From assembly GCA_037178975.1 (NCBI GenBank), contig JASJZH010000004.1, forward strand, positions 8,122,001 to 8,186,000: a stretch of DNA of 64,000 bases, written 5' to 3'. Every line of letters begins with the position of its first letter. Position 1 is the first letter of the stretch. Below are positions 13,160 through 24,520 of this stretch, in pieces. The translations under genes were made by a program, and so were the position numbers. The notes beneath the pieces are model-generated. The model had not been told where the DNA came from and did no database searches. It saw only the letters and a program-made list of their open reading frames with translations. This DNA is from Oscheius tipulae (Eukaryota > Nematoda > Chromadorea > Rhabditida > Rhabditidae).

Positions 13160-14510
13160 GTGAGTGTAATAGAGATTTGAAGGCAGCACGTATAAGAGAA
13201 AGCTCCCGAACATGATGAAACCTTACATGGTTCGGCTCCCGCACACCTGTCCCCTGACTGGGTTTGCAATTATTTGAACCCATCCCACTCTTCTTTGTCT
13301 CTTCGTTTCACACCATGACGCGCTAAAATTTATGACCTTACACTATGTACCCAAAAAGTTTCGTTGTTATTGCAAAGTATTAGTGCTCTAGAACCTGTTT
13401 TAGGGCACTCTGAAATTTTGCACTTCTTCAGAAGTGAGTGATTGACAAAGTTTTTGATGAAAGCGAGATGGGTAAATAGTTGCACTACTTGTCTTTTGAA
13501 AGTGTTTGCGGTCAATCCTTTTTGCGAAACGATCCTTTTAAGATTGGGTTAATGACAACTTCTCTCAGCTCTTCTCCATAAGATATCTTCAGGCGGCCTT
13601 TCCTTGAATTTATCTTGCACTTTCTGAAATGCTTTCTCCTAGTATTGGTCAGCCTGACTCACAAATTCGCCGTTTACTTCTTATATCAGTATTCAGCTGC
13701 TGTTGACAAAGATGGAAGCCTATAAAACTGAAAAATACAGTAGGAACACGTTCCTTGCCTTCTAAAAATAGTCTTCGTCTAGTTTTTGCTTCAACCCAGA
13801 CAGTTATTTGTGTTGATCCCGGGCTGTGCCTAGGCTTCTGATCATTGGGCGGTGGGACGGGAAAAAAAGAAAGTTGTTGGTAGTGAAGTCCGTAAGTTAT
13901 AAAAGAACGTAGGAAAGCCAAGATGGGTCCTAGCGAATAAATTTTGATAAGTGCTTCCATGCATGTGACGTCTTTAAATTTTTATCATTCTCCTAGTTAA
14001 TGCAATCAAACATATTTCGACAGCATTATCGTCTGGCGATATTAATGACTAGAAAGTGATCGAGACTTGCAAAGTACATAAGTTTTTAATCTTATCATAT
14101 AACCTGGGTTGTTCGCAAACTAAAAGGTACCCATTAGTTCCTCTTTTTCCATCTACTGATTTCTCAACATACAAAGAAACATCGTCCTGACTATTCACGC
14201 TGATCTGCTGTCTTCACGACTCACTACTACACTTCCGTTTCTCGGGGTCGGCATTACACATCCAATTCTTGCTTGTACTACTCTAGCCATAAAGCTTTCC
14301 GAAATGGCGTCACCTCTTGGTTCGCTTTAGGCTAATACCGGGATGACGCGCATCGGTCGCGCTTCGTCTTACAAAAGCGTAGGTCTGTTCGTCTCATTCG
14401 GCGACGGTCGGCGATATAAAAGCCATGGGAGCGGGAGTCTTAGACTACCTTCATTTTCTCTTCTTTCTCATTTGACTCCTTGCATTCTTGTTTAGTTTTC
14501 AATTTTCAGA
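13160..14510. other. Mostly non-coding; upstream region of UNC-93-like gene 2
   Basis: Apart from the possible small exon from 13643, no gene is seen. The last 120 bases include a TATAAA (14415-14420, within GATATAAAAGCC) about 95 nt before the start codon of the next gene, a plausible core promoter for it. Confidence 0.45.
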
Positions 14511-16457
14511 ATGCAGTTGACACCTCGTCGTCACGAGCTCCTCTCCTGCTACCTTCTGGGTGCCGGAACCCTTTTTATGTACCTCGGCTACGTGACACAG
14601 GCCTTCATCTCCGAATCGGTCATCCACACAATCCATGACCGTAACAATGGCAGAATTTCTCAATTTGCTGGGTACTATGGGTAGGTAATATGGGTTTCTT
14701 CTAAATACCAAGATTTTTAGGCAAGCCTTCCACTATTCTGCTTTTGCCGTTGCCTCCCTAGTGACACCTACTCTCCAGGCTTACATTAGTTCCAAGTGGA
14801 TTTTGACGGCTGCCAGTTCTTTGTTCGCTGTCTACTACCTCGGATTCTTTCACATTACCAACTTCTACTTCTACTTCTCGCAGATTTTAATGGGAATTGG
14901 ATATTCACGTGAGTTTTTGAAACCCTCTACTCTAGCGTCAAAACTGAATCCATACAAAATACTTTCAATTTTCAGTCTACAACAACGGAGAAGGAGCTTA
15001 CCTCTCCGAGCACTCTTCGCGCCGTACGATTGAGTCCAACACCGGGATCGAGACAGCCGTAGGCCACAGCAGCATGTTCATTGGAGGAGTAGCTCTGATG
15101 GTTATCTTCCACGTGACTGCTGCTCCCGTACTACCCCTGGCTCCCGGACAGAATGCCACCATTGCTCCCGTTGTCGCTAAGACCTTCTCTGACCAACAGA
15201 TCCATGTTATCTATGGAAGTCTTTTTGCCCTGAATGTTGTCTCCGTGGTCATCTTTGCTCTTCTACCTACTAAGCAGTATGACAGTATTGCTTCAAAGGC
15301 TTCTTCTGTTATTCCTAGCTTTAAGACTCAGCTCAGTCAGTACAGAAATGGGACCGGTAATAATGATCGTTTTTAGAGCAACTCGGACAAGCCGTCTACT
15401 CTCCCAACATGCTGATCCTAGCTCCTTTCTTCCTCTACATGGGTCTGATTGTCTCCTTCCTGATGGCCATTTTCCCAACAACCTTGGCTTTCACCAACGT
15501 CTTCTCCTCTGACATCTACATTGTGGCCATTTACAGCATTGGTATGGGCGTTGCCGAGATCATCGGTAAGCCTTTTTTATCTTTCCGTCTACAGTCTGGG
15601 AGAAAGAGAGTGACCCGGTTAATTGCACACAAAGACAGACTGTCAGCTCGCATTGCACTTCATTGTTTTTTCAAGCAATTGCGTTGATGGATCACATTCA
15701 CACAGAACGTTTTTCCTTCACGTGAACACGCTAGGGGTGACCCTGACCGCGGGAGACTCGGGGGAAGTCGAGAGAAGAGACAGATTGGAAAGTCGAGAGA
15801 GATCCTTGCACTTTGATAAAGGTCTTGCGATTGGAAGGGGATATGGAATGGGAACAGCTTACAGAGAAACATATTGATAATTGGCAGTAAACCCTACATT
15901 CATCAATACAAATTTTTCAGGAGGAGTCTTTGTCCGTCCCCTGATCAAGCGTCTGGCGAAATGGGGCCTTGTCTTCTCCATGGTTCTTCACTTCGTATGC
16001 ATTGCCACCGCCATTGCCGTATGTGCCATGACCGTCCCCATCCGGTCAACGATCGAGCCCACTAGTCAAGCTGCTCTTGTCTTCACTCCTAGTCGTATCA
16101 CCGTCGCTTTCATCTCTCTGCTCATCGGAATGGGAGATTTCTCAATCACCATGGCTCGCGCTGTCATCTGTCAGGTTGCCGTACCCGAATCTCGAGCCGA
16201 AGTATTCTCCCTCAGCCGTCTCTGGCAGGTACAGTCGTCCCCTATTTTCCCGTCAAAACCGGTTTTTTCAGTGTGTGAGCTCGTGCATAATTCTGGTCCT
16301 CTCCCCATCCATGGATCTGGTCAATTGGCTCTGTGTCCTATCCTTCTTCCTTGTCATCGGAACCACATGCTTCATCATTGTGGTCATCCGAACAAACAAG
16401 GCTCGCTCTGTCGGTCCCACAGACAAACAGGCCGAAGAAATCGTGGAGTCTGTCTAA
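14511..16457 (+). CDS. UNC-93-like MFS membrane protein, copy 2
   Basis: Six exons (14511-14680, 14721-14908, 14976-15335, 15377-15565, 15921-16228, 16272-16457) encode 466 residues, colinear with the copy 3.6 kb upstream. It begins MQLTPRRHELLSC and carries GEGAYLSEHSSRRT and ARAVICQVAVPESRAEVFSL. The hydrophobic segments match those of copy 1. Three introns of copy 1, including the GC-AG one, are absent, and one intron (15566-15920, after EII) is present only here. The two genes are therefore an old tandem duplication with intron gain or loss. The 3' tail is shorter and less acidic than in copy 1. Function is inferred only from the family: a membrane transporter-fold protein, possibly an ion-channel partner. 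Confidence 0.9.
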
Positions 16458-16850
16458 ACTCATTCTCACTCACCCCTTAGGTCAAACCTTTTTAATAACT
16501 GATCTCCCCATTTTTGACGAAGCTTCTCTCGAATTACTTAGCTGAACATTGTCGAAATTCATGCCATACCCAACTTCTATGTATTGATGTACAAGTGTCT
16601 CCACGGGTGTGTATGCCTACCAATAAATGTGCAAATGACAGTTTCACTGTTTCATTTAAAACTTTTCATCATGCGACTTCCTTTATCTCTTTTCCCCGGA
16701 AACATGGCCTCATTTCCTAGTCCTACGTCTTTTTGACAGCCGTCGGCTAGGTGAAGCTGAATAATGCTATCTAAAAACGATCTCAGCTCTGCTACCCCAC
16801 ACATTCTCATTTGACTTCCCCTTCATACTTTAACTTTATCCCTCTTCTCA

Positions 16851-19107
16851 ATGGGTATTGGAACTCTTTGTTCCGATTTTGCCAACTGGGGAACAGTCGT
16901 CGGCCTACCTCACATTGCTAATTCTAAAAATAAGGTAGACTTAGCAAGTGCAAATGCATAGAACGAGTTCAGAAATGGATGTTTTGGTGGACGATTGTGT
17001 TTCTGATTCTTCTGGGAGTCTTCTTATACGAACTGTGGCTCATGATCAGTACTCTACTATCCTACCCATCTGCTGTGAACACCAAAATTCTTTCGGATTT
17101 GCAACGATTTCCCGCTGTGACAATTTGCAACCAGAATCCTTACAAGAAATCGGTGGTCAACAGCAGTTTCCCAAGCATGAAAAATATGTTAGCTGATTAC
17201 GAGAAGGCAATCAGCATCGATAATGCTGGAACTACTTATCCTCCGTACACCTTTGGGGCAAGTTTTTTCTTTCTGTTACGAAGGAAAAGAAAGTAGTGTA
17301 GTAAAAATGCTGAAAAAGTTCTCTCCCGTACTGCTTCTGCTGTCAAATACCTGTAGCAACATACAATGGTCGGCCATAATTGACCTTTAGTCATTTTTGT
17401 TTATCTAAAAATGTTCATTTAAGGGTTCCGATGACGACTACATAACCCAGTGGAAAGGAACCACTTGGCTCTCCATGGAGGCAGCCAAACTAGATGTATC
17501 AGTTCTTAAAACTGCCATGTATTCCTTCGACGATCTCATCGCTGAATGTCAATTTAACGGACAAGAATGTAAAGAAGCGGACTTCACACCCATCATTGAT
17601 CCCATCTACGGACAATGTTTTTCTTTTAACTATGACGCGTCCTCTACTTACAACACAAGCAGGGCTGGGATGAAGTTCGGTCTGAAACTCATCATTACCC
17701 CACGGGTGTGTACAATATCTTAAATTTTCCACTGTTTTAGGTTTCTGAAAAACCTACGGACTGGACCGCTGCCAATGCCCACACTGAAAAAGTGGACTAC
17801 CTGCCAACTACCTGGTTAGCTGGTGCTCGAGTGTTTATCGGAAGCTCAGGCGACTACCCGCAGATGTTCGGATCCGGACAAAATATACCTGTCGGCTATC
17901 AAACAGGAATTTCAATCACATCCGTGAGTTTTTGTAAAGTCTTCAAACGTGTTTGCAAGCTGCCTTTTGAATGGCTAAACATTTCCTTGAAGCGTAGGAT
18001 GAGTTGCTTGGAGACGTTCTGTTTGAAGTGTGCTTGTTCTTTGTACGGGGGGACAAAGTACAGCCTGAGAAAATGCTGACATTAGTAGTGTGGATGTAGC
18101 GAAGTTTGGCAGCCCAGCTGAAGCACGTATACTACTAACTAACCTTGTTGAGTCGAAAACTTCAATAATCAAAACTTTCAGTCCAAAATAATTCGAGCTC
18201 CACCACCCTGTGGTGAATGTGACGATGACAACGGTGCCCCAAACTACTACCCCGACTACACTTACAGCATGGAAACTTGTTTTGACACCTGTCGCCAAAA
18301 ATTGACGCAAGACACGTGCGGGTGCAGCAATCCACGCTATCCAAAAGGAGATGGACCGGACTACTGCACCGGAGCCAATACGGACAGTTTGTATATCGAT
18401 TACGGCTGAATACTATGAGTTCAGATATTCTGTGTATGCTCAAACTCCAAGGCGACCAAGCCAACACAAACAATCCCAATAAGGATCTTTTGGCTTCGTG
18501 TGGCTGCACACCAGCGTGTAACGAGAACACTTTTGGTGTGACTATGAGCTTGGCCCAGTTTCCAGCTCAGGGTTATGATCTGCCAATCACTGGACGCCCG
18601 GTAAGTAACGATGGGGTTGCCGATAATACTTACTTTGTCTTTACAGGAATTCCTTTGCGACCTCGATACCAGTGCGGCAGACTACGCTATTCAGGCCGCT
18701 AACTGCAAAAATTGGGTTTCAAACAATGCCCTCCAGATGATTGTAACCTATAATCTTTCCGCCGAGAATCACCAAAACTTCAGGTTTACTTCAGCACTCT
18801 TAAATTCGAAAGATACACCGAAGAATGTAGTTACACAATGCAGGACTTGATAAACGATCTGGGAGGACACGCTGGTCTCTGGCTCGGACTGTCAGTCATC
18901 TCTGTGGTGGAATGTGTTGGCTTCTTGATAATTCTGATTCTGTTCTGCTTCTCCTGCGGAGGTATGAATATGAGACCGTCGGACTCGGAGTTCCACGACG
19001 ATCGCACTAATGATCTCGATGAGATGGATAAGGAATTGGATGCACGAGAGCAGAGACATGAGAGCTTGAAGAAGAGACGCAGATCCTCCAGTTCTTCAGA
19101 CGATTGA
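16851..19107 (+). CDS. DEG/ENaC-family sodium channel subunit
   Basis: Eight exons (16851-16934, 16973-17257, 17424-17705, 17741-17923, 18182-18386, 18425-18600, 18647-18742, 18784-19107) encode 544 residues. Family marks in order are a short cytosolic N-terminus with GLPHI (the HG-motif region), TM1 about FWWTIVFLILLGVFLYEL, then FPAVTICNQNPYK, a cysteine-rich extracellular domain (YSMETCFDTC, CGCSNPRY, CGCTPACNEN), and TM2 GLWLGLSVISVVE with the G-x-S selectivity filter. The C-terminal tail is cytosolic, charged and Ser/Arg-rich (KKRRRSSSSSDD). Introns are mostly 38-46 nt; intron 2 (17258-17423) has a GC donor (GCAAGT) and intron 5 (18387-18424) is 38 nt. The start is the ATG just before the conserved N-terminal block; an upstream non-conserved exon is possible. 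It should act as a trimeric cation channel in the plasma membrane. Confidence 0.92.
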
Positions 19108-19593
19108 GCGAATAAAGTTGTCACAACTCTTTACTGACGGTTCTAAAGTTTCAGTATCATAGATATATCAAGAATATTGTCTAGACAATTTGCACTGACA
19201 GGGACAACTAAACTCAGGCGCAAAACAGCCTTCCTTTTCAGCTGCTATCAAGTTTCCAGAACCTTCTGATTTGCCCGATCAAACTCTCCCGCGAACGTTC
19301 GACACTCATGAGGCTGAAAATGACGAACAAATACTGGTGCGCACCAGTAGAACATTGCTAGAGCGACCTCTCTTACCTCTTTACTTAAGCCGAGATATGG
19401 TACGGGTAATAAAGTTTTCTAACGTGTCTGTACGGGTAAATATATTAAACTGGATTCTCTCGCCTCACCATTCAGATCTTAGTCATTCTCAAAAAAGTGT
19501 CTCTCACACCTCAAGGCCGCCACTCTCAGCCTTTATCTCGTTTTCGCTCCCTCTTCGCGTCCTCTAATAGTTGCGTCTCACCTCCTCGACCAC

Positions 19594-19602
19594 GTATATA
19601 AT
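19594..19602 (+). promoter_or_regulatory. TATA box of collagen gene
   Basis: CGTATATAA lies about 30 nt before the start codon at 19631. This spacing means the in-frame ATG at 19571 would be upstream of transcription start, and supports 19631 as the translation start. Confidence 0.5.
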
Positions 19603-19630
19603 TCGTACCAGCTGCCTTCGTTCCTCAGCC

Positions 19631-20806
19631 ATGGTTTCTGCCCGCGAGGCTGGAATTCTCGCCTGCGGTTCTTCTGTAGCAGCCCTTCTACTATGCCTAT
19701 TCTATGTCCCCTCACTTGTCATGAAGATCCAAGATATCAATGAGCAGCTGAAAGTCGACTCGGATGAGTTCAAGGCTATGGCCGATATGACCTGGAATGA
19801 GCTGACCAAGACTCGAATTCTGATGGGCAGACCAAAACGTCAGACTTATGGAGAAGCTCCTAAGCAAAAGAGCACTTATGCGCTCCATGGAGCCTATATG
19901 AAGCCGGATGCTTTTGTGGAGGCTGCGCCCACTTGCAGTGAGTTTATTGTTTGGAAGGGTTTTCAAACGTGAGTTTCAGACTGTCAAGCTGGAAACAGCT
20001 GTCCGGCTGGACCTCCGGGAACTCCTGGTAAACCTGGACTTGACGGAGAGCCTGGTTCCCCTGGGACACCTGGAGCTCCAGGACTGGCTGGGATCGCTCC
20101 TCCTGTTACTCTTGACCCAGTAAGTTAATAATCTTAGGTAGACGTTGAGCCTTTTTCAGGCACAAGGCTGCCGCGTTTGCCCTCATGGACCCCAAGGACC
20201 CCCAGGTTCTCCTGGAGAACCTGGTCCGGTTGGACCTGAAGGACAGCCTGGAAACCCCGGCAGACCGGGAGAAACCGGTCGTGACGGATACCAAGGTTTG
20301 TTTTTAAATGAACAGAATATGTGAGCATTTTCAGGACAGCCTGGTATTCCTGGAGAGGTCGGGAAATCTGGAAAACTTGGAGAGCAAGGACCTCCTGGAC
20401 GTGATGGTGTGCGTGGAGCTAAGGGACCTCAAGGTCCTAAGGGAGAAACTGGTCCTCAAGGACAACGTGGACCTCCAGGCTATCCTGGACGCGATGGAAA
20501 CCGTGGTTCTGACGGAGACCACGGACCGTCTGGGCCACCTGGAAATCCTGGAATGCCCGGAGAGAAAGGAGCTCAAGGTCTTCTCGGACCTCCTGGAGCG
20601 TAAGTCGTATCAGTTTGAACAGCAACAATCGCAATTGTAGACCCGGCGTGGACGGAAGCTACTGCAAGTGTCCTGACAGGAACAAGGCTTCTGCTGCCGT
20701 TGAAGCCCCTCCCAGCTACGAGCCTCAGACACCCACCTATGCCAAACCCGATGCACCGGTTGAAGCTCCGAGAAACCCTTACAGAAAGTGGAAGTGGCTC
20801 CAATAA
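19631..20806 (+). CDS. Nematode cuticle collagen
   Basis: Five exons (19631-19937, 19980-20119, 20160-20295, 20335-20599, 20641-20806) encode 337 residues. The N-terminal domain has one hydrophobic segment (ACGSSVAALLLCLFYVP) and then a basic cleavage-like site, RPKRQTYG. The Gly-X-Y regions follow, interrupted by cysteine-bearing spacers (CQAGNSCPAG, GCRVCPHGPQ), with a C-terminal CKCPDRNK and a Pro/Ala tail. This is the usual cuticle-collagen layout: membrane-targeting N-terminus, subtilisin-like cleavage and trimer-forming Gly-X-Y blocks bounded by Cys. AATAAA overlaps the stop codon (20802-20807), so the 3' UTR may be very short. Secreted by hypodermis and cross-linked into cuticle, by family. 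Confidence 0.93.
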
Positions 20807-20829
20807 AGTGCCAAGTTTGTCCTTAGATA

Positions 20830-21300
20830 ATGTGTTGGGCTGGCAACTAAGTCTTTTCGCTTTTACGAAAGCAAAAGTCTATTGACTTCCAAACAACTTC
20901 TTCGTTTGTTGTAATCACCATTGTGTTGTACCACGTCTGCCCATTTCACGAGTAGTTTACGGATGCCACGCTCGTAAAACATCTCGGGTTTCGATGCGAA
21001 GAAAATGTCAACCAGGTTTTGAGGGCGCCGTCGAAATCGAAGTATTGCCCTCCAATCTCCTTGTTGATAGTTTGAAGCAGATAATAGTCGAAAGAGGCAA
21101 GGTCCGGCCTGTAAGGAGAATGGGGTACAATCTCCCAACCCAGGTCGTGGATCTTGGAGCGAGTGAGTTTTGCAAAATCGGGGCGCGCGTTGTCCATCTG
21201 CAGGATTCGACTTCAGCGGCCGTTTCTGACGAAGTGCAACGGCAACCTTTTCAAGTTGTTGGCTGTATTGTGTGTTCTTTCCGTAACAAAACTGACTGAC
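20830..21300 (-). mobile_element. Mariner transposon, 3' half (degenerate)
   Basis: Reading on -, the C-terminal half of a mariner transposase is visible in broken frames: SQQLEKVAVALRQKRPLKSN, then DNARPDFAKLT (second catalytic Asp), PYRPDLASFDYYLL (third Asp of the DD34D triad), and in another frame FASKPEMFYERGIRKL. At 20832-20850 the + strand reads TTGGGCTGGCAACTAAGT, like the terminal inverted repeat of mariner elements. At least two frameshifts show it is dead. Its 5' half appears to lie at 24835-25447 (same strand). Confidence 0.85.
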
Positions 21301-22205
21301 GTCGTTGCTTCTGATAGGCGACCGTTAACGCACTGGAACATCTCTAACTCTGTTCCGTTGAGAGTATCGTCCATCCATCTTCGGTTAACACATTTTGCCG
21401 TACGGTTCTGAGCTGCCTGTCGGACTCCAGCTTCGAATAGTATGCTGGAAATTAGCGCTTTCGTTGTGACTATCTCACTCTCCCAGGTGTGCACTTAAAG
21501 CCATACGTGTAAAAGTAACCAAGCTGGTCGAGATCGTATTTATGGCCATAGTGTGCGTCTGTTCGAAATTGATACCTGTCTGAGAGGAGATGACTTTTTG
21601 GGCGAAGTAGACAATATCACGGACATTGCTCCTGTAAAATTGTAAAGCTTACGCTTGTCTCTTACCGACAGAAGTAGAAGCTGACTGTGTTGTTTGGTCA
21701 TTGCAACGTCCATAATCTCATTGATAAAAACCGATATGAGTATCTTTGGGCGTCTGATTATGCATTCTGGAAAAAGTCCTTTATCCAAATCTGGTAACAC
21801 GAAACGGAAGAGTATTATCGCAATGTTAAAAAAACTGCAACATGGGAAGTCTGCTGCGGTGCCGGTAGTATAGTAGCCAAATCATTTTTTGTTTCAACCT
21901 TAATAGGAAGAGTATATTGTTGATTTCTGTTGATTGTTGTCAAGCCACGGGTCTGTGAGTCCTGCGTGCTCATTGCTGAATGTAACGGAATGATTTGATT
22001 TATGTCATTAGTTCAAACAGTTGTTTAGCAATTGGTTGTAGGAGAACGTTAGTTTCGACTGAAAGGCCTCGGCATTTATTACGAAACATTCCCTAAAACA
22101 GATACGTTTCATATCTTGTTCAATAACAGAATCAGCATAATACGCAGACTTGTTTTGAAAACGGGTATCAGCTGAGCAGTATCGAAAGTTCTCTTGCGTT
22201 TTGGG
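21301..22205. other. No gene recognised inside the mariner-flanked segment
   Basis: Open frames on - at 21213-21494 and 21540-21800 show no family match and no splice context; the first partly overlaps the mariner remnant. I see nothing else supportable. Confidence 0.4.
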
Positions 22206-22212
22206 TATAAAA
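22206..22212 (+). promoter_or_regulatory. TATA box of family copy A
   Basis: TATAAAA, part of TATAAAATGA, lies 30 nt upstream of the start codon at 22242. The same ten bases occur before copies H and I. Confidence 0.6.
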
Positions 22213-22241
22213 TGATCGGTATTTTCTCTCGCAACAGAGTC

Positions 22242-22707
22242 ATGTTCCCAAAGATCGTTCTATTTGCCACCATCCTTGCTATTGTTTACGGCGTCACTTT
22301 GAAGGTATGAGTTATTTGTCGTTTTAGAAAACATGTATAGGTGACCAATTCGATGGGAACAGGCAAGACACTTTATGTCAAATGCGCTTCAAAGGAACAG
22401 TCTGTAGGTCCGAAGGCATTGGAAGACGGACACGACATTCAATGGGACTTTGGTAGGCGTTCCAGAAACGCGGCAAACGCATTTTTCAGATCCAAAGTCC
22501 AACTTGAACTGTCTTGCCGAAGCTGCCAAGGATAAGAATATGTTCTGGCAGGCCTACACTTGTTGCGATGAAGCTCAGACCTCCTTTGTTGTCCGCGACG
22601 ACGGGCTGTACAAAGGAAATCTGACCGGAAACAAACTGGAGAAGGTCAGAGACTTTCGGACTTGCATCTTCTGCAGAGTCCCGCTTCCTGTAAAGCCTGG
22701 AAAATAA
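22242..22707 (+). CDS. Small secreted VANTMG-family protein, copy A
   Basis: Three exons (22242-22304, 22341-22452, 22490-22707) encode 130 residues. The signal peptide is MFPKIVLFATILAIVYG. The family block reads VTNSMGTGKTLYVKC, followed by a DGHDIQWDF strand, a Cys pair (ACKD region; TCC), and SFVVRDDGLYKGNLTGNKLEKV near the end. The C-terminal extension is CIFCRVPLPVKPGK. Introns of 36 and 37 nt lie at the two positions shared by the family (phase 0 before V-T-N, phase 1 after W-D-F). Secretion is expected. The fold and role are unknown; a plant S1-like beta sandwich is my inference from the order of motifs. Confidence 0.85.
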
Positions 22708-22893
22708 AACGACTATTAGTAAAGATTTATATGCAGATTCACTAATCAGAACAGCTGTTATGAGTCTGATGCACTAACAAGTAGTACCTATGGAAAGCTG
22801 ACAATCAGAAAAAAAACCGAAATGAAAGAAACGTTTAACTAGAGCCTGCCCAAACTCTATATATGCAAGATTGATTTTTAAAGTTTCTTATTA

Positions 22894-23341
22894 TTATGAT
22901 TTGATATCTGCAATCTTCTTGATGTAACTTCCATAAAAGCCTCCTTTGTAAACTCCTGGAGTCGACCCAAGTCTTAGAAAGTAACCCACATCGCTACCAC
23001 GGCAACTGCTAGCTGCAGTCCAGCTGGCGACTTGCACTTTGTCCTCCCGTACCATAGCACAAAAAATGTTGCAACCAGTTGAAGTAGCTAAAATATTGAG
23101 GGGTTTCAGTCTGACATGGTCCACCTACAAACACTGAAAATAACTTCCTGAGAGTTGTCCAGATCACCACTGGCGACGTTTCTGCTGCCGTTAGTGCAGC
23201 GAACCTTGACTTTGACGTTTTTGCCCATGGTGTTGGCAACCTTTGAAAAGTTTGAGAAAATGTTCTTGTCCTTACTTTGACTTTAAACGCATCAAGAGAA
23301 ACCAGAAGCATTGTGATGAACACTATACGAAGAAAAAGCAT
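22894..23341 (-). CDS. Small secreted VANTMG-family protein, copy B
   Basis: On -, exon 1 runs from the ATG at 23341 (MLFLRIVFITMLLVSLDAFK), exon 2 carries VANTMGKNVKVKVRC, and exon 3 carries GCNIFCAM and ends GVYKGGFYGSYIKKIADIKS before TAA. The second intron is about 47 nt (GTGTTTGTAG to TATTTTAG), and the join after the IF codons is phase 1 as in the sister copies. Convergent with copy A (stop codons 190 nt apart) and divergent from copy C. The protein has the four recurring cysteines but a weaker core promoter, with no clear TATA box seen. Confidence 0.8.
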
Positions 23342-23536
23342 TGCTGTATAGGATATGGAGCTGAATAGTTGTTTTGTGTTGTACAGAAGAGTTAAAAACA
23401 GCGCAATTACAATAAATGCATGATCAAAATGTTGTTCTAAAAACATAGGCAACGCTGATTTTGCAGACGTAAAGATCACGCTGAGCAAAATATAGACGCG
23501 AATAAATGCATGGCCAAATTGTTGCCGTGTTCTACG

Positions 23537-23544
23537 TATAAATA
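23537..23544 (+). promoter_or_regulatory. TATA box of family copy C
   Basis: TATAAATA lies 30 nt upstream of the chosen start at 23574. An in-frame ATG at 23556 falls between the TATA box and the expected transcription start, so it is probably not used. Confidence 0.5.
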
Positions 23545-23573
23545 ATACTTGTTGCATGCGTTTTTGTACAACA

Positions 23574-23989
23574 ATGGTCGGCAAGCAGCTTCTTTCCGCT
23601 GTACTTTTTGCTACAGCTTTATGCGCCTCTGTCAAAGTTAAAAATGACATGGGAAAGGGAATTACTGTCAATGTGGCCTGTGCTTCAACAAACCCTAATG
23701 GCTTAAATGCGAGGACTCTTATTAATGGAAAGTATCTTGTCTACTCCTGGCGTAGGTTGCTATCGGTATAAAACGTATAATAATAATTTGAGATCCGAAG
23801 CCATCAGATTGCCAGACAAAAGTGTGGTGTGATGTGAGGAGCAGCAATGGAAAGAGGTGGCGCATTGACGTGATAGACCGAACCTGTCCAGATCCATTTG
23901 GAGACCAGAGAGCATTCTTCTTGCACAAAGATGGTGTTTATCAAGGCGACTGGAACGGGAAAGGTCTTGTGTTAAAGCACAAATGGTGA
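23574..23989 (+). CDS. Small secreted VANTMG-family protein, copy C (first intron lost)
   Basis: Two exons (23574-23751, 23793-23989) encode 124 residues: signal peptide MVGKQLLSAVLFATALCAS, then VKVKNDMGKGITVNVAC, a strand LINGKYLVYSW, Cys-bearing DCQTKVWCDV, and AFFLHKDGVYQGDWNGKG near the end. It is the only copy in which signal peptide and mature block are in one exon, so the phase-0 intron before the motif was lost (or never gained). The second intron (41 nt, phase 1) is in the family position. Confidence 0.82.
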
Positions 23990-24204
23990 TCATGTATCCT
24001 TTGATTTTGTTACATGCTTTGTAAAACATGTTCTGTTAAACACTGCTGACTGGAACAGGCACATTTTGTATGTACATTTTAGTGAGGATAACTTTAGTAT
24101 ACTGAATTATTATTTTGTATTTTCAAGGGCAACCAGTCGCTTACTCTCCTGGCGGTGCGACCCGGTACTAGTTTGTTCTGACTGACTATCGTATACCTCG
24201 TTTT

Positions 24205-24281
24205 GTCAACTGTAATCTGGGATAAGACTTGACAGAAAAGGCCACAAACACTGTCAAGTGTTATCCCAGATTAGAGTTGAC
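24205..24281. repeat. Long near-perfect inverted repeat (hairpin)
   Basis: Arms at 24205-24235 and 24251-24281 are complementary over 31 positions with two G-G mismatches, separated by a 15-base loop. The size and shape fit a microRNA precursor, and also a tiny MITE or foldback remnant. It lies between copy C and the cysteine-rich peptide gene and is not inside any exon. Confidence 0.75.
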
Positions 24282-24520
24282 ATGTGTCGCAGATGGACGC
24301 CTTTTGCCAACTGTAAAGTTAAGATCAGCAAAGGGTTTAATTCAAGGCAGCCTCATGTTGAAGAACAGAATATAATCTGCTTGTCGTAAGTTGTTATTCA
24401 CTTATGTATTTTCGAGCTCTGTCACAGACTTCTTATCTTCCACTTATCTAAATTTAGGCTGCTTGTTTACCGCAAAGCGTTCATAAGGTCTTTCCTCCTA
24501 ACAAAAACAGGCCAGCCGTC

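Noticed and set aside
21213-21494. Open frame on - between mariner remnant and copy A
   Set aside because: It overlaps the mariner remnant in another frame; the rest has no recognisable motif.
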